Counted from the first letter of the stretch, positions 26,659 through 36,900 are shown. The stretch is DNA of 64,000 nucleotides from Lachnoanaerobaculum sp. ICM7 (GCF_000287675.1 NZ_ALJL01000017.1:1-64000), one strand, 5' to 3'. Translations and numbers: made by a program. The notes: generated from the letters alone by a model not told the origin.

Positions 26659-29611
26659 TTTAATATTCGGAAATGTTTTACCGGTATATGCGACTGTAAA
26701 TGTCGATATTAACTCTGTGCAAAATACACAGGATGTTATAAATATAAGCAGTGCCGATGAACTCATAAGTCTTTCAAAAGGTTCTACTGTTGAGAATTTT
26801 ACATTAAATAAGACCTATGTTTTAACAAATGACATTGATTTGTCCGATAAGGATTTTAAGCCTGTTTCAATATTCTCCGGAACTCTTGACGGCAGCGGAT
26901 ATACAATAAAGGGACTTAATGTAAGTGAAAAAAGTACAGGTGCAGGTCTTATAAGTGTACTCGGGACAAAGGGAAGCGTTAAGAACCTTCATGTGGAAGG
27001 AAATATAAGTCCTGAGGGTGGAAAGACACTTGTAGGAGGAGTCGTAGGAACAAATAAAGGTGTTATAGAGAATGTAAGCTTTGCCGGATATGTAACAGCT
27101 TATAAAAGAGTAGGCGGTATAGCAGGTGTAAATGATGAAAGCGGATTTATAATCAACTCAAAAAATCATGCCGTGGTAGACGGAACAAAAATAGTCGGAG
27201 GTATCTGCGGATATAATAAGGGAAGTATTGTAGGTTCACAAAATCTTGGAAGAATTGCAGGTGATAATGAGAGTGTACTTCCTGATGATGATAAAATGAA
27301 AAGTGTACCAAGTATTAACGCTTTGAATACCGTTACGGATGATGTAAAGCAGGAGATGATAGGCGGAATTGCAGGAGTATCAAGCGGAATTATAAGAGAT
27401 TGTACCAACAGTGAAAAGGTAGGATATTCTCATATAGGATATAAAGTCGGAGGTATAGTCGGTTTACAGACAGGAGCTTTAAATAATTGTATAAATGAAG
27501 CCTCAGTTTACGGCAGGAAGGATATAGGAGGTATAGCCGGATTATTAAAGCCTTATATAGAGATTTCATATGAAGGGGATACTATAGACAGTCTTGAAAG
27601 ACAGACTGAAACTCTCTCAAAGTTATTGGATGCTTTTGAGGCCGAGGTGGATAAAAATGCAACTATATTGGAGAATAATGTAGACGGCATTGATTCCAAA
27701 AAAAATGAGCTTGAAGAGAGTATAAATGAAAGAAAAAAATTCCACAGTGAAGAAGCTGATAAATTTGATGCCGGATTGAAAGAAAAAAATGACGATATAA
27801 AGGGTATAACCGGTAATATAAATTCCGATATTTCAGATATAGGAGATAATGTTGGAGATTTAAGGCATGGAGAAAGCTATAAGGATATCATAAATGACAG
27901 AAATACCAAACTGCAAAATCTTATTGCAGGCATAAAAAATATCAATGAGATATCAAAAAGAATGAAAAGTGATATTGAAGATAAAAAAGAAAGTGCCGAC
28001 AATATTGCAGATGATTTTCAGGCAATTACTCATGAAATTGACGATTTGTATTCAAAATCAAATGAGCTGCTTGACTATCTGGATGATGAGAAAAGTGATT
28101 TAAGACAGAATCTTGATAATTCCTATGACACTGTAAGCGGGAAAAAGGATGAGCTTGAAGCTGAGATAAATAAAGCCAGGCAGGACTTAAGAAGCAGCAG
28201 ACAGGATATAAAGGGGAGTGTTGACGGAGTAAAGAATGAAATTGACAATATAAGAGGCACTATTCAAAATGGAGGAGACAGGCTAAAAGAAAAAATTGAT
28301 GACGGAAAAATTTATTTTGACGTATCTGTGAATCCACCTAAGGAATATGCATACGGTAGACTGGAAAACTCCGTAAACAGAGCAATTATAAACGGTGACA
28401 TAAATACTGCAGGAATTGTAGGTAGAGTCGGCATAGATCCGGAGGATGGCATTATTACGGAAACAGATATTAAAGATAATGTCGATAAAAGAGGAGAGAC
28501 ATCTCTTAATTTTTCAAATAATGTATATGCTCTGATACAGTCAAATACAAATGAAGGCGAAATAAATGTAAAAAATGACTATGCAGGAGGTATAGTGGCA
28601 AAAGCCGACTATGGGGCAGTAATTTCAAACAAAAACTTTGCTGATGTCAGTTCACAAAACGGATCTTATATAGGAGGAATTGCCGGTTACAGTAAGAACC
28701 TTATTAAAGATTCTTATATGCTTGGGGATGTAAAAGGAAGCGATTATATAGGAGGAATTGCCGGAATTGCAAAAGATTTGACAGGAAATACCGCAATGAG
28801 TACTGTAGTAAGTACCAACTCCGGAAGATTTGGAAGTATTGCCGGAGATGTTTTAAAAGACGCCTATGTAAATTCAAACAGATATGTTGATGAAGGCGTA
28901 GGAGCGATAAATGATATGACTTTAAATTCCGAAGCAGGTATTGTCTCATATGAGGAACTTTTGCAGGATAATAATACTCCTGAAGGATTTAAAACTTTAA
29001 GAGTAAATTACTTTGTGGGAGATGACATTATAAAGACAATAAATGTAGCTTATAATTCGTATGTCAGCGGTGCCGATATTCCGAAGGCTCCGGAGGTTGA
29101 GGGGTATAATACATACTGGGAGAATAAGGAATTAAATAATATAAAGAGGAATATAAACATATATTTGGTTGAAGAAAGATGGAATAAAAATATCTCTGCA
29201 AATACAAATATTAACGGTAAACCGGTTTTACTTGCAAGTGCATTATTCTATGAAGGGACAAGTATTCAAGTGGAAGAGACCCGCGTACCTGAGACGGATA
29301 AAGATGTGATTAAGGCATATAAATACAGCATAATACCTGAAGGAAAATATATTAATGAGGGTATTGAGCTTAGAGTTTTAAATGAGGACGGTAAGGCAAA
29401 TGCTGTAGGAATAAAGACTGAAAACGGTATTATAATATCAGATACAGTCAAAGTCGGATCTTATCTGAGCTTTAAAGTAGACAGTCCACAAGGAGAAATT
29501 GTTCTGATTAGGACTGAGAGCATAAATAAATATATTATTATACTTTCTTTCATAGCGGCGACTGCCGTAATAATTTCAGGATATCTTTATTATAAGAAGA
29601 AAAGGAAATAA
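26624..29611 (+). CDS. Large surface protein: GLUG repeats, long coiled coil, C-terminal membrane anchor
   Basis: This 995-residue exported protein starts MKKKISLLLSLSLIFGNVLP (signal peptide, ending near VYA). Residues about 75-320 and 580-770 contain GLUG-like repeats (VGGIAGVN, VGGICGYNKG, IGGIAGVSSG, IGGIAGYSKN), the type that builds a beta-helix. Between them, about 325-575, lies a highly charged coiled coil. The C-terminus has a transmembrane helix (IIILSFIAATAVIISGYLYY) and KKKRK, so it is anchored in the cell membrane. It overlaps the MMPL exporter gene, suggesting the two form a unit at the cell surface. I know no named family with exactly this architecture. The start at 26624 gives a standard signal peptide; an ATG at 26600 would add an Arg-rich tail. 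Confidence 0.8.
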   Translation: MKKKISLLLSLSLIFGNVLPVYATVNVDINSVQNTQDVINISSADELISLSKGSTVENFTLNKTYVLTNDIDLSDKDFKPVSIFSGTLDGSGYTIKGLNVSEKSTGAGLISVLGTKGSVKNLHVEGNISPEGGKTLVGGVVGTNKGVIENVSFAGYVTAYKRVGGIAGVNDESGFIINSKNHAVVDGTKIVGGICGYNKGSIVGSQNLGRIAGDNESVLPDDDKMKSVPSINALNTVTDDVKQEMIGGIAGVSSGIIRDCTNSEKVGYSHIGYKVGGIVGLQTGALNNCINEASVYGRKDIGGIAGLLKPYIEISYEGDTIDSLERQTETLSKLLDAFEAEVDKNATILENNVDGIDSKKNELEESINERKKFHSEEADKFDAGLKEKNDDIKGITGNINSDISDIGDNVGDLRHGESYKDIINDRNTKLQNLIAGIKNINEISKRMKSDIEDKKESADNIADDFQAITHEIDDLYSKSNELLDYLDDEKSDLRQNLDNSYDTVSGKKDELEAEINKARQDLRSSRQDIKGSVDGVKNEIDNIRGTIQNGGDRLKEKIDDGKIYFDVSVNPPKEYAYGRLENSVNRAIINGDINTAGIVGRVGIDPEDGIITETDIKDNVDKRGETSLNFSNNVYALIQSNTNEGEINVKNDYAGGIVAKADYGAVISNKNFADVSSQNGSYIGGIAGYSKNLIKDSYMLGDVKGSDYIGGIAGIAKDLTGNTAMSTVVSTNSGRFGSIAGDVLKDAYVNSNRYVDEGVGAINDMTLNSEAGIVSYEELLQDNNTPEGFKTLRVNYFVGDDIIKTINVAYNSYVSGADIPKAPEVEGYNTYWENKELNNIKRNINIYLVEERWNKNISANTNINGKPVLLASALFYEGTSIQVEETRVPETDKDVIKAYKYSIIPEGKYINEGIELRVLNEDGKANAVGIKTENGIIISDTVKVGSYLSFKVDSPQGEIVLIRTESINKYIIILSFIAATAVIISGYLYYKKKRK

Positions 29612-29624
29612 ATGCTTTAAATAC

Positions 29625-29659
29625 AAATGAGCTGTACAAAGTTTTGTACAGCTCATTTT
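29625..29659 (+). terminator. Long hairpin terminator after the surface protein
   Basis: A 16-bp perfect stem (29625-29640 with 29643-29658), with core ATGAGCTGTACAAA and a two-base loop. The T-tract is only four bases, so termination may be partial. Confidence 0.75.
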
Positions 29660-29674
29660 GATAAATCACCTGTA

Positions 29675-29704
29675 TTGAAAAAGACTGTGAAGTTTTAGTA
29701 TAAT
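29675..29704 (+). promoter_or_regulatory. Promoter of the SGNH hydrolase operon
   Basis: TTGAAA (29675-29680), 18-base spacer, TATAAT (29699-29704); the gene starts 32 bases further on. Confidence 0.65.
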
Positions 29705-29735
29705 AGAAGAAAACTATGATAACGGATGGGGAAAA

Positions 29736-30386
29736 ATGAAAAAAAGAGTTGTTATTTTTGGAGATTCAAATACATGGGGGTATGATGCTGCAACCGGAGG
29801 TAGATTTAATGAAGAAATCAGATGGCCTATGGTAGCTGCTAATCTCCTTGGGAGTGAATATAGAATACTGGAAGAGGGGCTTTGTGGAAGAACCACCTGT
29901 CTTGACGATCCGTTTAATGAGGGGCTTTCAGGACTTACATATCTTTTGCCATGTTTACAGACTCATTCACCTATTGATATGCTGGTTATAATGCTTGGAA
30001 CAAATGACTGCAAGCAAAGATTTTCTTTGACTGCCGCAAATATTGCACTTGGAATGAGAAGACTTGTAAAGAAGGCTCTTGAGGCGGAAGTTTGGAGGGA
30101 TAAGCCGAATATACTTGTAATAGCGCCGGGACCTATATTAAAGGAGTGTGAGCTTTCAGATGTAGGTAAAAATATGGGTATATGCTCTGATAAGTCTTAT
30201 GAAATCGCAAAAGAATATGAACTTATAGCAAAGGAACTTGGAGTGGGATTTTTTGATTCGGCTTCATGTGTTACTATGAATGATATTGACTTTATGCATT
30301 TAACAGCAGACTCACATAATGTGCTTGCAAAGAAGGTAAGCGAGATTATAAAAAATACTTTGGAAAGTAAAGAAATGAAGGCATAG
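29736..30386 (+). CDS. SGNH/GDSL-family esterase
   Basis: This 216-residue hydrolase has the four SGNH blocks: FGDSNTWG (catalytic S11), the Gly block around ILEEGLCGRT, IMLGTNDCK (Asn), and D185-x-x-H188 in DFMHLT. It resembles the short arylesterase/acyltransferase group (like the Mycobacterium smegmatis acyltransferase). There is no signal peptide, so it acts in the cytoplasm, perhaps removing acetyl groups from imported molecules. It is followed one base later by a LysR gene. Confidence 0.88.
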   Translation: MKKRVVIFGDSNTWGYDAATGGRFNEEIRWPMVAANLLGSEYRILEEGLCGRTTCLDDPFNEGLSGLTYLLPCLQTHSPIDMLVIMLGTNDCKQRFSLTAANIALGMRRLVKKALEAEVWRDKPNILVIAPGPILKECELSDVGKNMGICSDKSYEIAKEYELIAKELGVGFFDSASCVTMNDIDFMHLTADSHNVLAKKVSEIIKNTLESKEMKA

Positions 30387-30387
30387 T

Positions 30388-31299
30388 ATGACTTTAACTC
30401 AATTAAAATATGCTATAGAAGTGGCAAATGCCGGATCTATAAATAAGGCCGCCGGAAATCTTTTTATTACACAGCCAAGTCTCTCATCAGCTATTGCAGA
30501 GCTTGAATCGGAAATAGGAATAAAACTGTTTTCAAGAAATAACAGGGGTATTTTTCTCACACCTGAGGGCAGTGAATTTGTAGGATATGCAAGACAGGTT
30601 GTTGAGCAGTTTGATTTGATAGAGGCTAAATATATTTCAAGTCCCAAGCTTAAAAAGAAATTCAGTGTATCAATGCAGCATTATACATTTGCAGTCAGTG
30701 CCTTTGTAAATCTGGTAAAGCAATTCGGTATGGATGAATATGAATTTGCAGTACATGAGACAAAGACATTTGATGTTATTAATGATGTAAAGACATTTAA
30801 AAGTGAGATTGGAATACTTTATTTGAATGATTTTAATAAAAATATTCTTACCAAACTTTTTACTGAATCAAATCTTGTCTTTACTCCTCTGATGGAGTGC
30901 AGTATTTATGTTTATTTGTACAGAAATCATCCTTTGGCAAATAAAAGTAAGATAAAAATGGAAGAACTTATGGATTATCCATGTCTTTCTTTTGAACAGG
31001 GAGATTATAATTCGTTTTATTTTGCGGAAGAGGTACTTTCAACTTATGAATACCATAAGCTGATAAAGGCTAATGACAGGGCGACTTTACTTAATCTTAT
31101 GGTAGGATTAAACGGATATACACTTTGCTCAGGTATAATATGTGAAGAATTAAATGGTGACGAGTACATGGCTATAAAGCTGGATTCTGATGAAAAAATG
31201 ACTATAGGCTATATTATGAGAAAAGATATAGCAATCAGTGAGCTTGGAAAAAAGTACTTGGAAGAGGTATCAAAGTTTAATGATAAGATATTGGAATAG
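30388..31299 (+). CDS. LysR-family transcription regulator
   Basis: This 303-residue regulator has an N-terminal winged helix-turn-helix (TQLKYAIEVANAGSINKAAG, then FITQPSLSSAIAELE, residues 3-60) and a C-terminal LysR effector domain (about 90-295). It is tightly packed between the SGNH esterase and proC. LysR genes usually face their targets, so co-directional placement gives no clue to its regulon. Its effector is unknown. Confidence 0.9.
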   Translation: MTLTQLKYAIEVANAGSINKAAGNLFITQPSLSSAIAELESEIGIKLFSRNNRGIFLTPEGSEFVGYARQVVEQFDLIEAKYISSPKLKKKFSVSMQHYTFAVSAFVNLVKQFGMDEYEFAVHETKTFDVINDVKTFKSEIGILYLNDFNKNILTKLFTESNLVFTPLMECSIYVYLYRNHPLANKSKIKMEELMDYPCLSFEQGDYNSFYFAEEVLSTYEYHKLIKANDRATLLNLMVGLNGYTLCSGIICEELNGDEYMAIKLDSDEKMTIGYIMRKDIAISELGKKYLEEVSKFNDKILE

Positions 31300-31307
31300 G
31301 AGATAGA

Positions 31308-32093
31308 ATGAAATTAGGTGTAATAGGTTTTGGAAATATGGGATCGGCCATTGCAAAAGGATTTGTTTCGAAAAAGGCAATTGATATAAAAGATATAGGT
31401 GTTTTTGATACATATGATAAAACAAGAGAAATGGCAAAGGCTGACGGATTTAATGTATACAATGATGAGACGGATCTGGTGAAAAATTCCGATACCATAC
31501 TTGTAGCGGTAAAGCCGGTGCATGCAAAAGCCCTTTTTGAAAAGACAGCTGCAGAGCTTAATGATAAACTTATTATATCAATAGTGGCAGGTCTTGAGAG
31601 TGAGACCATAAAGTCATGGATAGGAAGTGATAAAAGAGTATTAAGAATAATGCCGAATACTCCTGCTATAGTCGGTGAGGGTGTATTTGCTCTTGACGGC
31701 GACAGCAATGCATATGATGAAGAAAAGAAAACTCTTGACGGCATGTTTTCGGCGATAGGTCTTGTGGAATGGGTGGAAGAGAGACTTTTCCCGGTCGTTA
31801 CAGGACTTTCAGGGGGAGGTCCCGCATATGTCGCAATATTTATAGAGGCATTGGCTGATGCAGGTGTACTTCATGGATTAAAAAGAGATGTGGCAATAAA
31901 GATGGCCGCAAAAACAGTACTTGGAAGTGCGGCACAATTACTTGAGACCGGTATACATCCGGCGGTACTAAAGGATATGGTTTGCTCACCTGCAGGTACT
32001 ACTATAGAAGGTGTGAAAGCACTTGAGGATTACAGTTTTAGAGCAGGAGTGATAGAAGCAATTACTGCAGCCACATTAAAATCGAAGAAATAA
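31308..32093 (+). CDS. proC: Pyrroline-5-carboxylate reductase
   Basis: This 261-residue enzyme catalyses the last step of proline synthesis, reducing 1-pyrroline-5-carboxylate with NAD(P)H. The Rossmann motif GFGNMGSAIAKG (5-16) and the C-terminal dimer motif SGGGPAYVAIFIEALADAG, with CSPAGTTIEGVKALE, are hallmarks of ProC. GGAG precedes the ATG by 5 bases. The gene ends at a terminator. No proA or proB gene is nearby. Confidence 0.95.
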   Translation: MKLGVIGFGNMGSAIAKGFVSKKAIDIKDIGVFDTYDKTREMAKADGFNVYNDETDLVKNSDTILVAVKPVHAKALFEKTAAELNDKLIISIVAGLESETIKSWIGSDKRVLRIMPNTPAIVGEGVFALDGDSNAYDEEKKTLDGMFSAIGLVEWVEERLFPVVTGLSGGGPAYVAIFIEALADAGVLHGLKRDVAIKMAAKTVLGSAAQLLETGIHPAVLKDMVCSPAGTTIEGVKALEDYSFRAGVIEAITAATLKSKK

Positions 32094-32127
32094 AAAAAGC
32101 CGGCTGCGAAATGCAGCCTGACTTTTT
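32094..32127 (+). terminator. Terminator after proC
   Basis: GGCTGC/GCAGCC with flanking AAAAAG/CTTTTT arms forms an interrupted stem ending in T residues. It can also stop the convergent lipoprotein transcript. Confidence 0.8.
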
Positions 32128-32146
32128 GACTTAAGTTATTCTTATA

Positions 32147-32533
32147 TTAGTTACCCTTTGTAGCAGCTTCTGCAGCAGATGAAGCAATATTTGCAGCATC
32201 ATTTGCAAGGCTTGAAGCCATCTCGTTTGCAGCGTCATTAATGCTTGAAACATCAACACCTGCAGACTCTAAAGCTGAAGCAGCCTCTGACAAACCTGAC
32301 TCTAAAGCTGAAGAAGCCTCGTTGTTTGCAGACTCGATAGCTGAAGAAGCATCAGCCTTACCTGCCTCAACACCTGAAGAAGCCTCTGAAGCTGCTGATT
32401 CCATAGCTGAAGAAGCTTCTGAAGCAGCTGACTCTACAGCAGAAGAAGCATCAGCCTTTTGTGAGTTTGAACCACAAGCAGTGAAAGCAAGCATAGCTAT
32501 TGCAGCGATTGAAAATAATTTTAATTTTAACAT
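32147..32533 (-). CDS. Small lipoprotein made of nine 11-residue Ala/Ser repeats
   Basis: The 128-residue precursor has a lipoprotein signal peptide (MLKLKLFSIAAIAMLAFTAC). After a nine-residue spacer the rest is exactly nine consecutive 11-residue units of the form SSAxESAxxEA, with no insertion or deletion (9 x 11 = 99 residues). Hydrophobic positions recur on one face, so a hendecad coiled coil or LEA-like surface helix is expected. Its role is unknown; Lpp-like spacing or membrane protection are guesses. GGGAGG precedes the ATG. Confidence 0.75.
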   Translation of the reverse strand: MLKLKLFSIAAIAMLAFTACGSNSQKADASSAVESAASEASSAMESAASEASSGVEAGKADASSAIESANNEASSALESGLSEAASALESAGVDVSSINDAANEMASSLANDAANIASSAAEAATKGN

Positions 32534-32556
32534 TTTAAATACCTCCCATAAATAGA

Positions 32557-32572
32557 CTGAGCAGTCAGTCTT
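32557..32572. promoter_or_regulatory. GACTGA-N4-TCAGTC inverted repeat, TetR-type operator candidate
   Basis: This perfect 6-bp inverted repeat lies in the 5' leader of the lipoprotein gene, 24 bases before its start. The GACTGACTG-like composition is common in operators of TetR-family repressors. It might equally form a small mRNA hairpin. Confidence 0.45.
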
Positions 32573-32589
32573 AAGTTTAACAAGAAACG

Positions 32590-32618
32590 ATTTTATACCT
32601 ATTTATCAAAAATGTCAA
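32590..32618 (-). promoter_or_regulatory. Promoter of the repeat lipoprotein
   Basis: On the minus strand: TTGACA (32618-32613), 17-base spacer, TAAAAT (32595-32590). The predicted start is just upstream of the inverted repeat at 32557-32572. Confidence 0.65.
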
Positions 32619-32776
32619 ATTAAATAGCATTTTATATCCCAAAAAAAGAAAAATAGTTTCGAAAGATTGAATTAAAATTCTTGAATAAAACTTTTACGGC
32701 TTATTATGCCGGTACGTGTAGTAATAAAGAAAAGATATGGCATGGAATAAAATCCGTGTTTTCGGATAGGAGAATA

Positions 32777-33928
32777 ATGATCAAATTTGAGACAATAGAT
32801 GAGAATACAAAAAATCTGGAAGAAATAAAACAACTTTACTTTGATGCCTTTCCTTTTGAGGAGAGAATACCTTTTTATATCATGGTATTGGTCGGTAATG
32901 ACAGAGGTGTGGAGTTTTTGTCAATTTATGATGATGACAAATGGCTCGGATTTATACATACATTGGTGGGAGATGAACTTTCATATATTTTCTATTTTGC
33001 TATTGAGAATTCATTGAGGCAGAGCGGATACGGAAGTAAAATACTGCGTGAGTATAAGAAGATACATCCGAGACTTTCGCTGGCGATAGAACCGGTTGAA
33101 GAAGAAAGCGATAATTTTAAACAGAGAAAGAAAAGACTTGATTTTTACAGAAAAAACGGTTTTGAGGCTCTTGATACAAGAGTTGTGGAAATGGGAGTTG
33201 AATTTGAACTTATGGGTGCAAAGGGTATGGAAATAAAGGAGAGTGATTACAGAAAACTTGTAAAAAAATTCTTTGATTCATTTGAGCAAAAAAAGGTGCT
33301 GTCGGTAAAAGAAATGAGAGATGCAGACAGCTATACTATTGCAAATTTTGTAGACAGTAAGGAACTGATGTACAGGGCAGGAGAGGCAATATTCTATGTC
33401 GGAGACTGGAATATAGGTGATAAAGTACTTGTAGTTGCCGGAAGTGGAAATAATGCAGGTGACGGATATGTGGTTGCCGATTTGTTAAATACGGAAGAAA
33501 TAGATGTGGAGATACTTTTGATAAAGGATAAGTTTTCAGAGGACGGACAGTATTATTTTAATATCTGTAAACAAAACGGAATAAAGTACAATATTTTAGA
33601 TGAAAGCATGGATTATGCCGCTTTGCTTGATAAATTTAATTCATATGATTATATTCTGGATTGTATATATGGCACAGGTTTTAGCGGAGATGTAAAAGAA
33701 CCGGTATACTCTCTTATAAAGGCTGTAAATGATTCAAATGTAAGTGTGGTAAGTGCGGACATAAATTCGGGAATGAACGGCGATACCGGTGAGGCGGATA
33801 TATGTGTGAATTCAGATATTACGGTAAGTATAGGCTTCTTGAAAAAAGGTCTTATTACAAAAGAGGCTTCAAAACATATAGGTGAACTTGTAAATATGGA
33901 TATAGGTATAGTAATAGAAGATAAATAA
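32777..33928 (+). CDS. GNAT acetyltransferase fused to YjeF_N (NAD(P)HX epimerase) domain
   Basis: This 383-residue protein has an N-terminal GNAT-like domain (about 1-155, with acetyl-CoA loop RQSGYGSKIL) and a C-terminal YjeF_N domain (about 175-383). The latter has SGNNAGDGYVVADLL, DCIYGTGF and SADINSGMNGDTG, which form the active site of NAD(P)H-hydrate epimerase (NnrE). Epimerases usually come fused to, or next to, the NnrD dehydratase, and neither is seen here. The start at 32777 has AGGAG 5 bases upstream; an in-frame TTG at 32681 lacks support. What the GNAT half modifies is unknown. Confidence 0.8.
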   Translation: MIKFETIDENTKNLEEIKQLYFDAFPFEERIPFYIMVLVGNDRGVEFLSIYDDDKWLGFIHTLVGDELSYIFYFAIENSLRQSGYGSKILREYKKIHPRLSLAIEPVEEESDNFKQRKKRLDFYRKNGFEALDTRVVEMGVEFELMGAKGMEIKESDYRKLVKKFFDSFEQKKVLSVKEMRDADSYTIANFVDSKELMYRAGEAIFYVGDWNIGDKVLVVAGSGNNAGDGYVVADLLNTEEIDVEILLIKDKFSEDGQYYFNICKQNGIKYNILDESMDYAALLDKFNSYDYILDCIYGTGFSGDVKEPVYSLIKAVNDSNVSVVSADINSGMNGDTGEADICVNSDITVSIGFLKKGLITKEASKHIGELVNMDIGIVIEDK

Positions 33929-33937
33929 TGCAAAATA

Positions 33938-33966
33938 TTGCAAATGATTTCCATATTATGTATACT
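33938..33966 (+). promoter_or_regulatory. Promoter of the ftsK/spoIIIE gene
   Basis: TTGCAA (33938-33943), 17-base spacer, TATACT (33961-33966); the GTG start lies 34 bases downstream. Confidence 0.65.
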
Positions 33967-33999
33967 TAAGAGTAGACTTTATGGAAGTGGAGAATTGAA

Positions 34000-36900
34000 G
34001 TGGCAAGTCGAAAACAAACAACAAAAAAAACAGGTAAAACAAGTAGTCGCAGCAGGGCTAAGAAAAAGATAGATAATAATGAGCAGCTGGATTTCCTTAA
34101 TTCGGAAATTCTTATGATTGCCTTGGTTTGTGTATCATTGGTACTTTTTTTAAGTCATTTCGGACTTATGGGAGTAGTTGGAAAATATCTTAGAGTATTC
34201 CAGCTTGGAGTATTCGGAATACTGGGATTTGCAGTGCCTATGTTTGTATTTGTCGGTGGAGCATTTTTACTGTCAAATATCGGATCAAGTCTTGCAAAAA
34301 TTAAATTTGCGGGTGTTTTGATGGCTGTGCTTGCTGTTGATGCACTTATATCACTTTTTGGAATTCCAAATCTTAAGGAATTCGGGCTTGTGAGATTTTA
34401 CACTGAAGGATGGTATGGAGGATTTATCGGCGGAGGATTAGGGCTTCTTATATCATCCGTACTTGGAAAAATCGGTGCTATTATCTTCTTTATTGCCGTA
34501 TTTATAATATCAATTGTAATATTAACCGGAAAATCATTTGTTTCCATAATAAAAACCGGGGGACAGATGACCATATCAAGAGCTAAGACAGATATGGCAA
34601 GGGTAATTGAGCAAAGAAAACAAAGAAGAGAACAGCAGGCTGTTGAAGAATTCGAATATGAAGAAGATCCTGAGTATGAGGAGGAGTTTGAAGAACTTGA
34701 CCTTGAAAATAAAAGTGAAGGGTATATTGAAGAACTTTTAGGATATAATTACCGTCCGAATAGGGGAAATATTAATCTCGGTGCCATAGATTTTTCAAAG
34801 AAGAAAAAGAAGCATGTAGTGGATCTTCCAACTGCAAATGCAGAAATGCATGAGCCTATAGGCGGGATTTTTGATGCTAAAAATGATGAAAACTTTGAAA
34901 AAAAAGCTTCGGATGTAGGTGCTTCAAACGACATTGCAATTAACAGTAAATACGAGGCAAGTTATGAGCCGAAAAAATCCAATACACAGTCGTCAATCAT
35001 TGTAAATAAAAGACCGGATACCTTCTATGGAAATATAAACAGAGGAAAAGAAGAGTCAAAGTTTGAAAATGATATTGATGAAGAGACATTGAGAAGAGCC
35101 AATGAGATACTGGCAAGAAAAGATGAGATAGATATCTATGAGCAGCCGATGTCCACTATCAGAATCACAGATGACGATACACATGAAGACTTCAGATATA
35201 TTGATGATGCAAACAGTTTAACCGGTAGAGACGGAAAAACAAAAAACTCTGAAAGCAGTATTGAGTTTATAAAAGCTTATGACGATATATATGATGAGCC
35301 TATAAGCGGATTACACAGTGATAATTCTTATAATAATGCTTACACATATAACAGGGTGGAGCAAAATGAGCCTGTAAATAATGAATATGTAAAAAAAGAA
35401 GAGATTCACACAGAGAATAGGAATGAAAATACTCTGGTAAGTAATGACGGTGAGAGAACTTTGGTAACTGCAGGTGGAAAAGTTATAGTTTCAGACACCT
35501 CGGCATTGCAAAAGAAGATGGAGGAGCAAAGAGCAAACTCGCCACAGGGTAAGATAAGAAATGAAATTGCCAAGAAAGTTCAAAGACCTTATACATATCC
35601 GGGTACATTTTTGTTAAATAAGAATACTGAAGCGGGAGAGGCAATATCAGACAGTGAATATAGAAATACTGCAATTACATTGCAGGAGACATTGGCAAGC
35701 TTTGATGTAAATGTAACGGTGGAAGATATAAGTGTAGGGCCTTCTGTAACACTTTATGAGTTAAAGCCTGAGCAGGGTGTAAAGGTATCTAAAGTACTCT
35801 CACTTGCAAATGATATTAAACTCGCTTTGGCGGCAAGTGATATAAGAATTGAGGCACCTATACCGGGTAAATCCGCCATAGGTATAGAAGTACCGAATAA
35901 GAAAAAACAGACGGTATTCTTAAGAGATCTTTTTGAGAGCAGAGCTTTTAAAAACGGAAATGAAAGTATCGGTTTTGCGGTAGGTAAGGATATTTCCGGT
36001 AAAGTAATAGTTTCAGATATTGCAAAGATGCCTCATGTACTTATTGCAGGTGCTACAGGTTCAGGTAAATCGGTATGTATCAATACTTTGATAATGAGTA
36101 TTATATACAAGTATTCACCTGAAGATGTAAAACTTATCATGGTGGATCCGAAGGTTGTAGAGCTTTCAGTATACAACGGAATACCTCATCTTTTGATACC
36201 TGTAGTAACAGAGCCTAAGAAGGCGGCTTCGGCACTTAACTGGGCTGTGGCTGAAATGGGTGAAAGATATAAGAAGTTTGCGGCTACAGGTGTAAGAGAT
36301 CTTACAGCATATAATAAGAGAATAGAAGATGCGAGAAGAAGAGGCAATATTGAAGGCTTACCTGAGAAATTGCCGAAGATAGTTATAATTATAGACGAAT
36401 TGGCAGATCTTATGATGGTTGCAAACAATGAGGTTGAAGATGCAATAGTAAGACTTGCACAGCTTGCCAGAGCATGTGGAATTCACCTTGTTATAGCTAC
36501 ACAAAGACCTAGTGTAAATGTCATCACAGGTATAATAAAGGCAAATATACCTTCAAGAATTGCATTTGCGGTATCTTCAGGTACGGATTCCAGAACGATA
36601 CTTGACAGCAACGGTGCTGAGAAGCTTCTTGGAAAGGGTGATATGCTGTTTGCACCATATGGATCGGCAACACCTATGAGAGTACAAGGTGCGTTTGTAT
36701 CTGATGAAGAGGTGTCTGCAGTAGTTGATTTCTTAAAAAATCAGGGAATGCAGGTAAAATATGATGAGAATACAATCAAACAGATAGAAGAAACACAGAA
36801 TGCGGCAAGTGCCGGAAATGATATTTCTGAAAGAGATGAGCTGTTTGAGGCCGCAGGAAGATATATAATAGAAAAGGATAAATCTTCTATAGGTAATCTT

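Noticed and set aside
32241-32555. 104-codon plus-strand frame opposite the repeat lipoprotein
   Set aside because: The repetitive codons give an open frame on both strands, but only the minus strand has a promoter, ribosome site and lipoprotein signal peptide.
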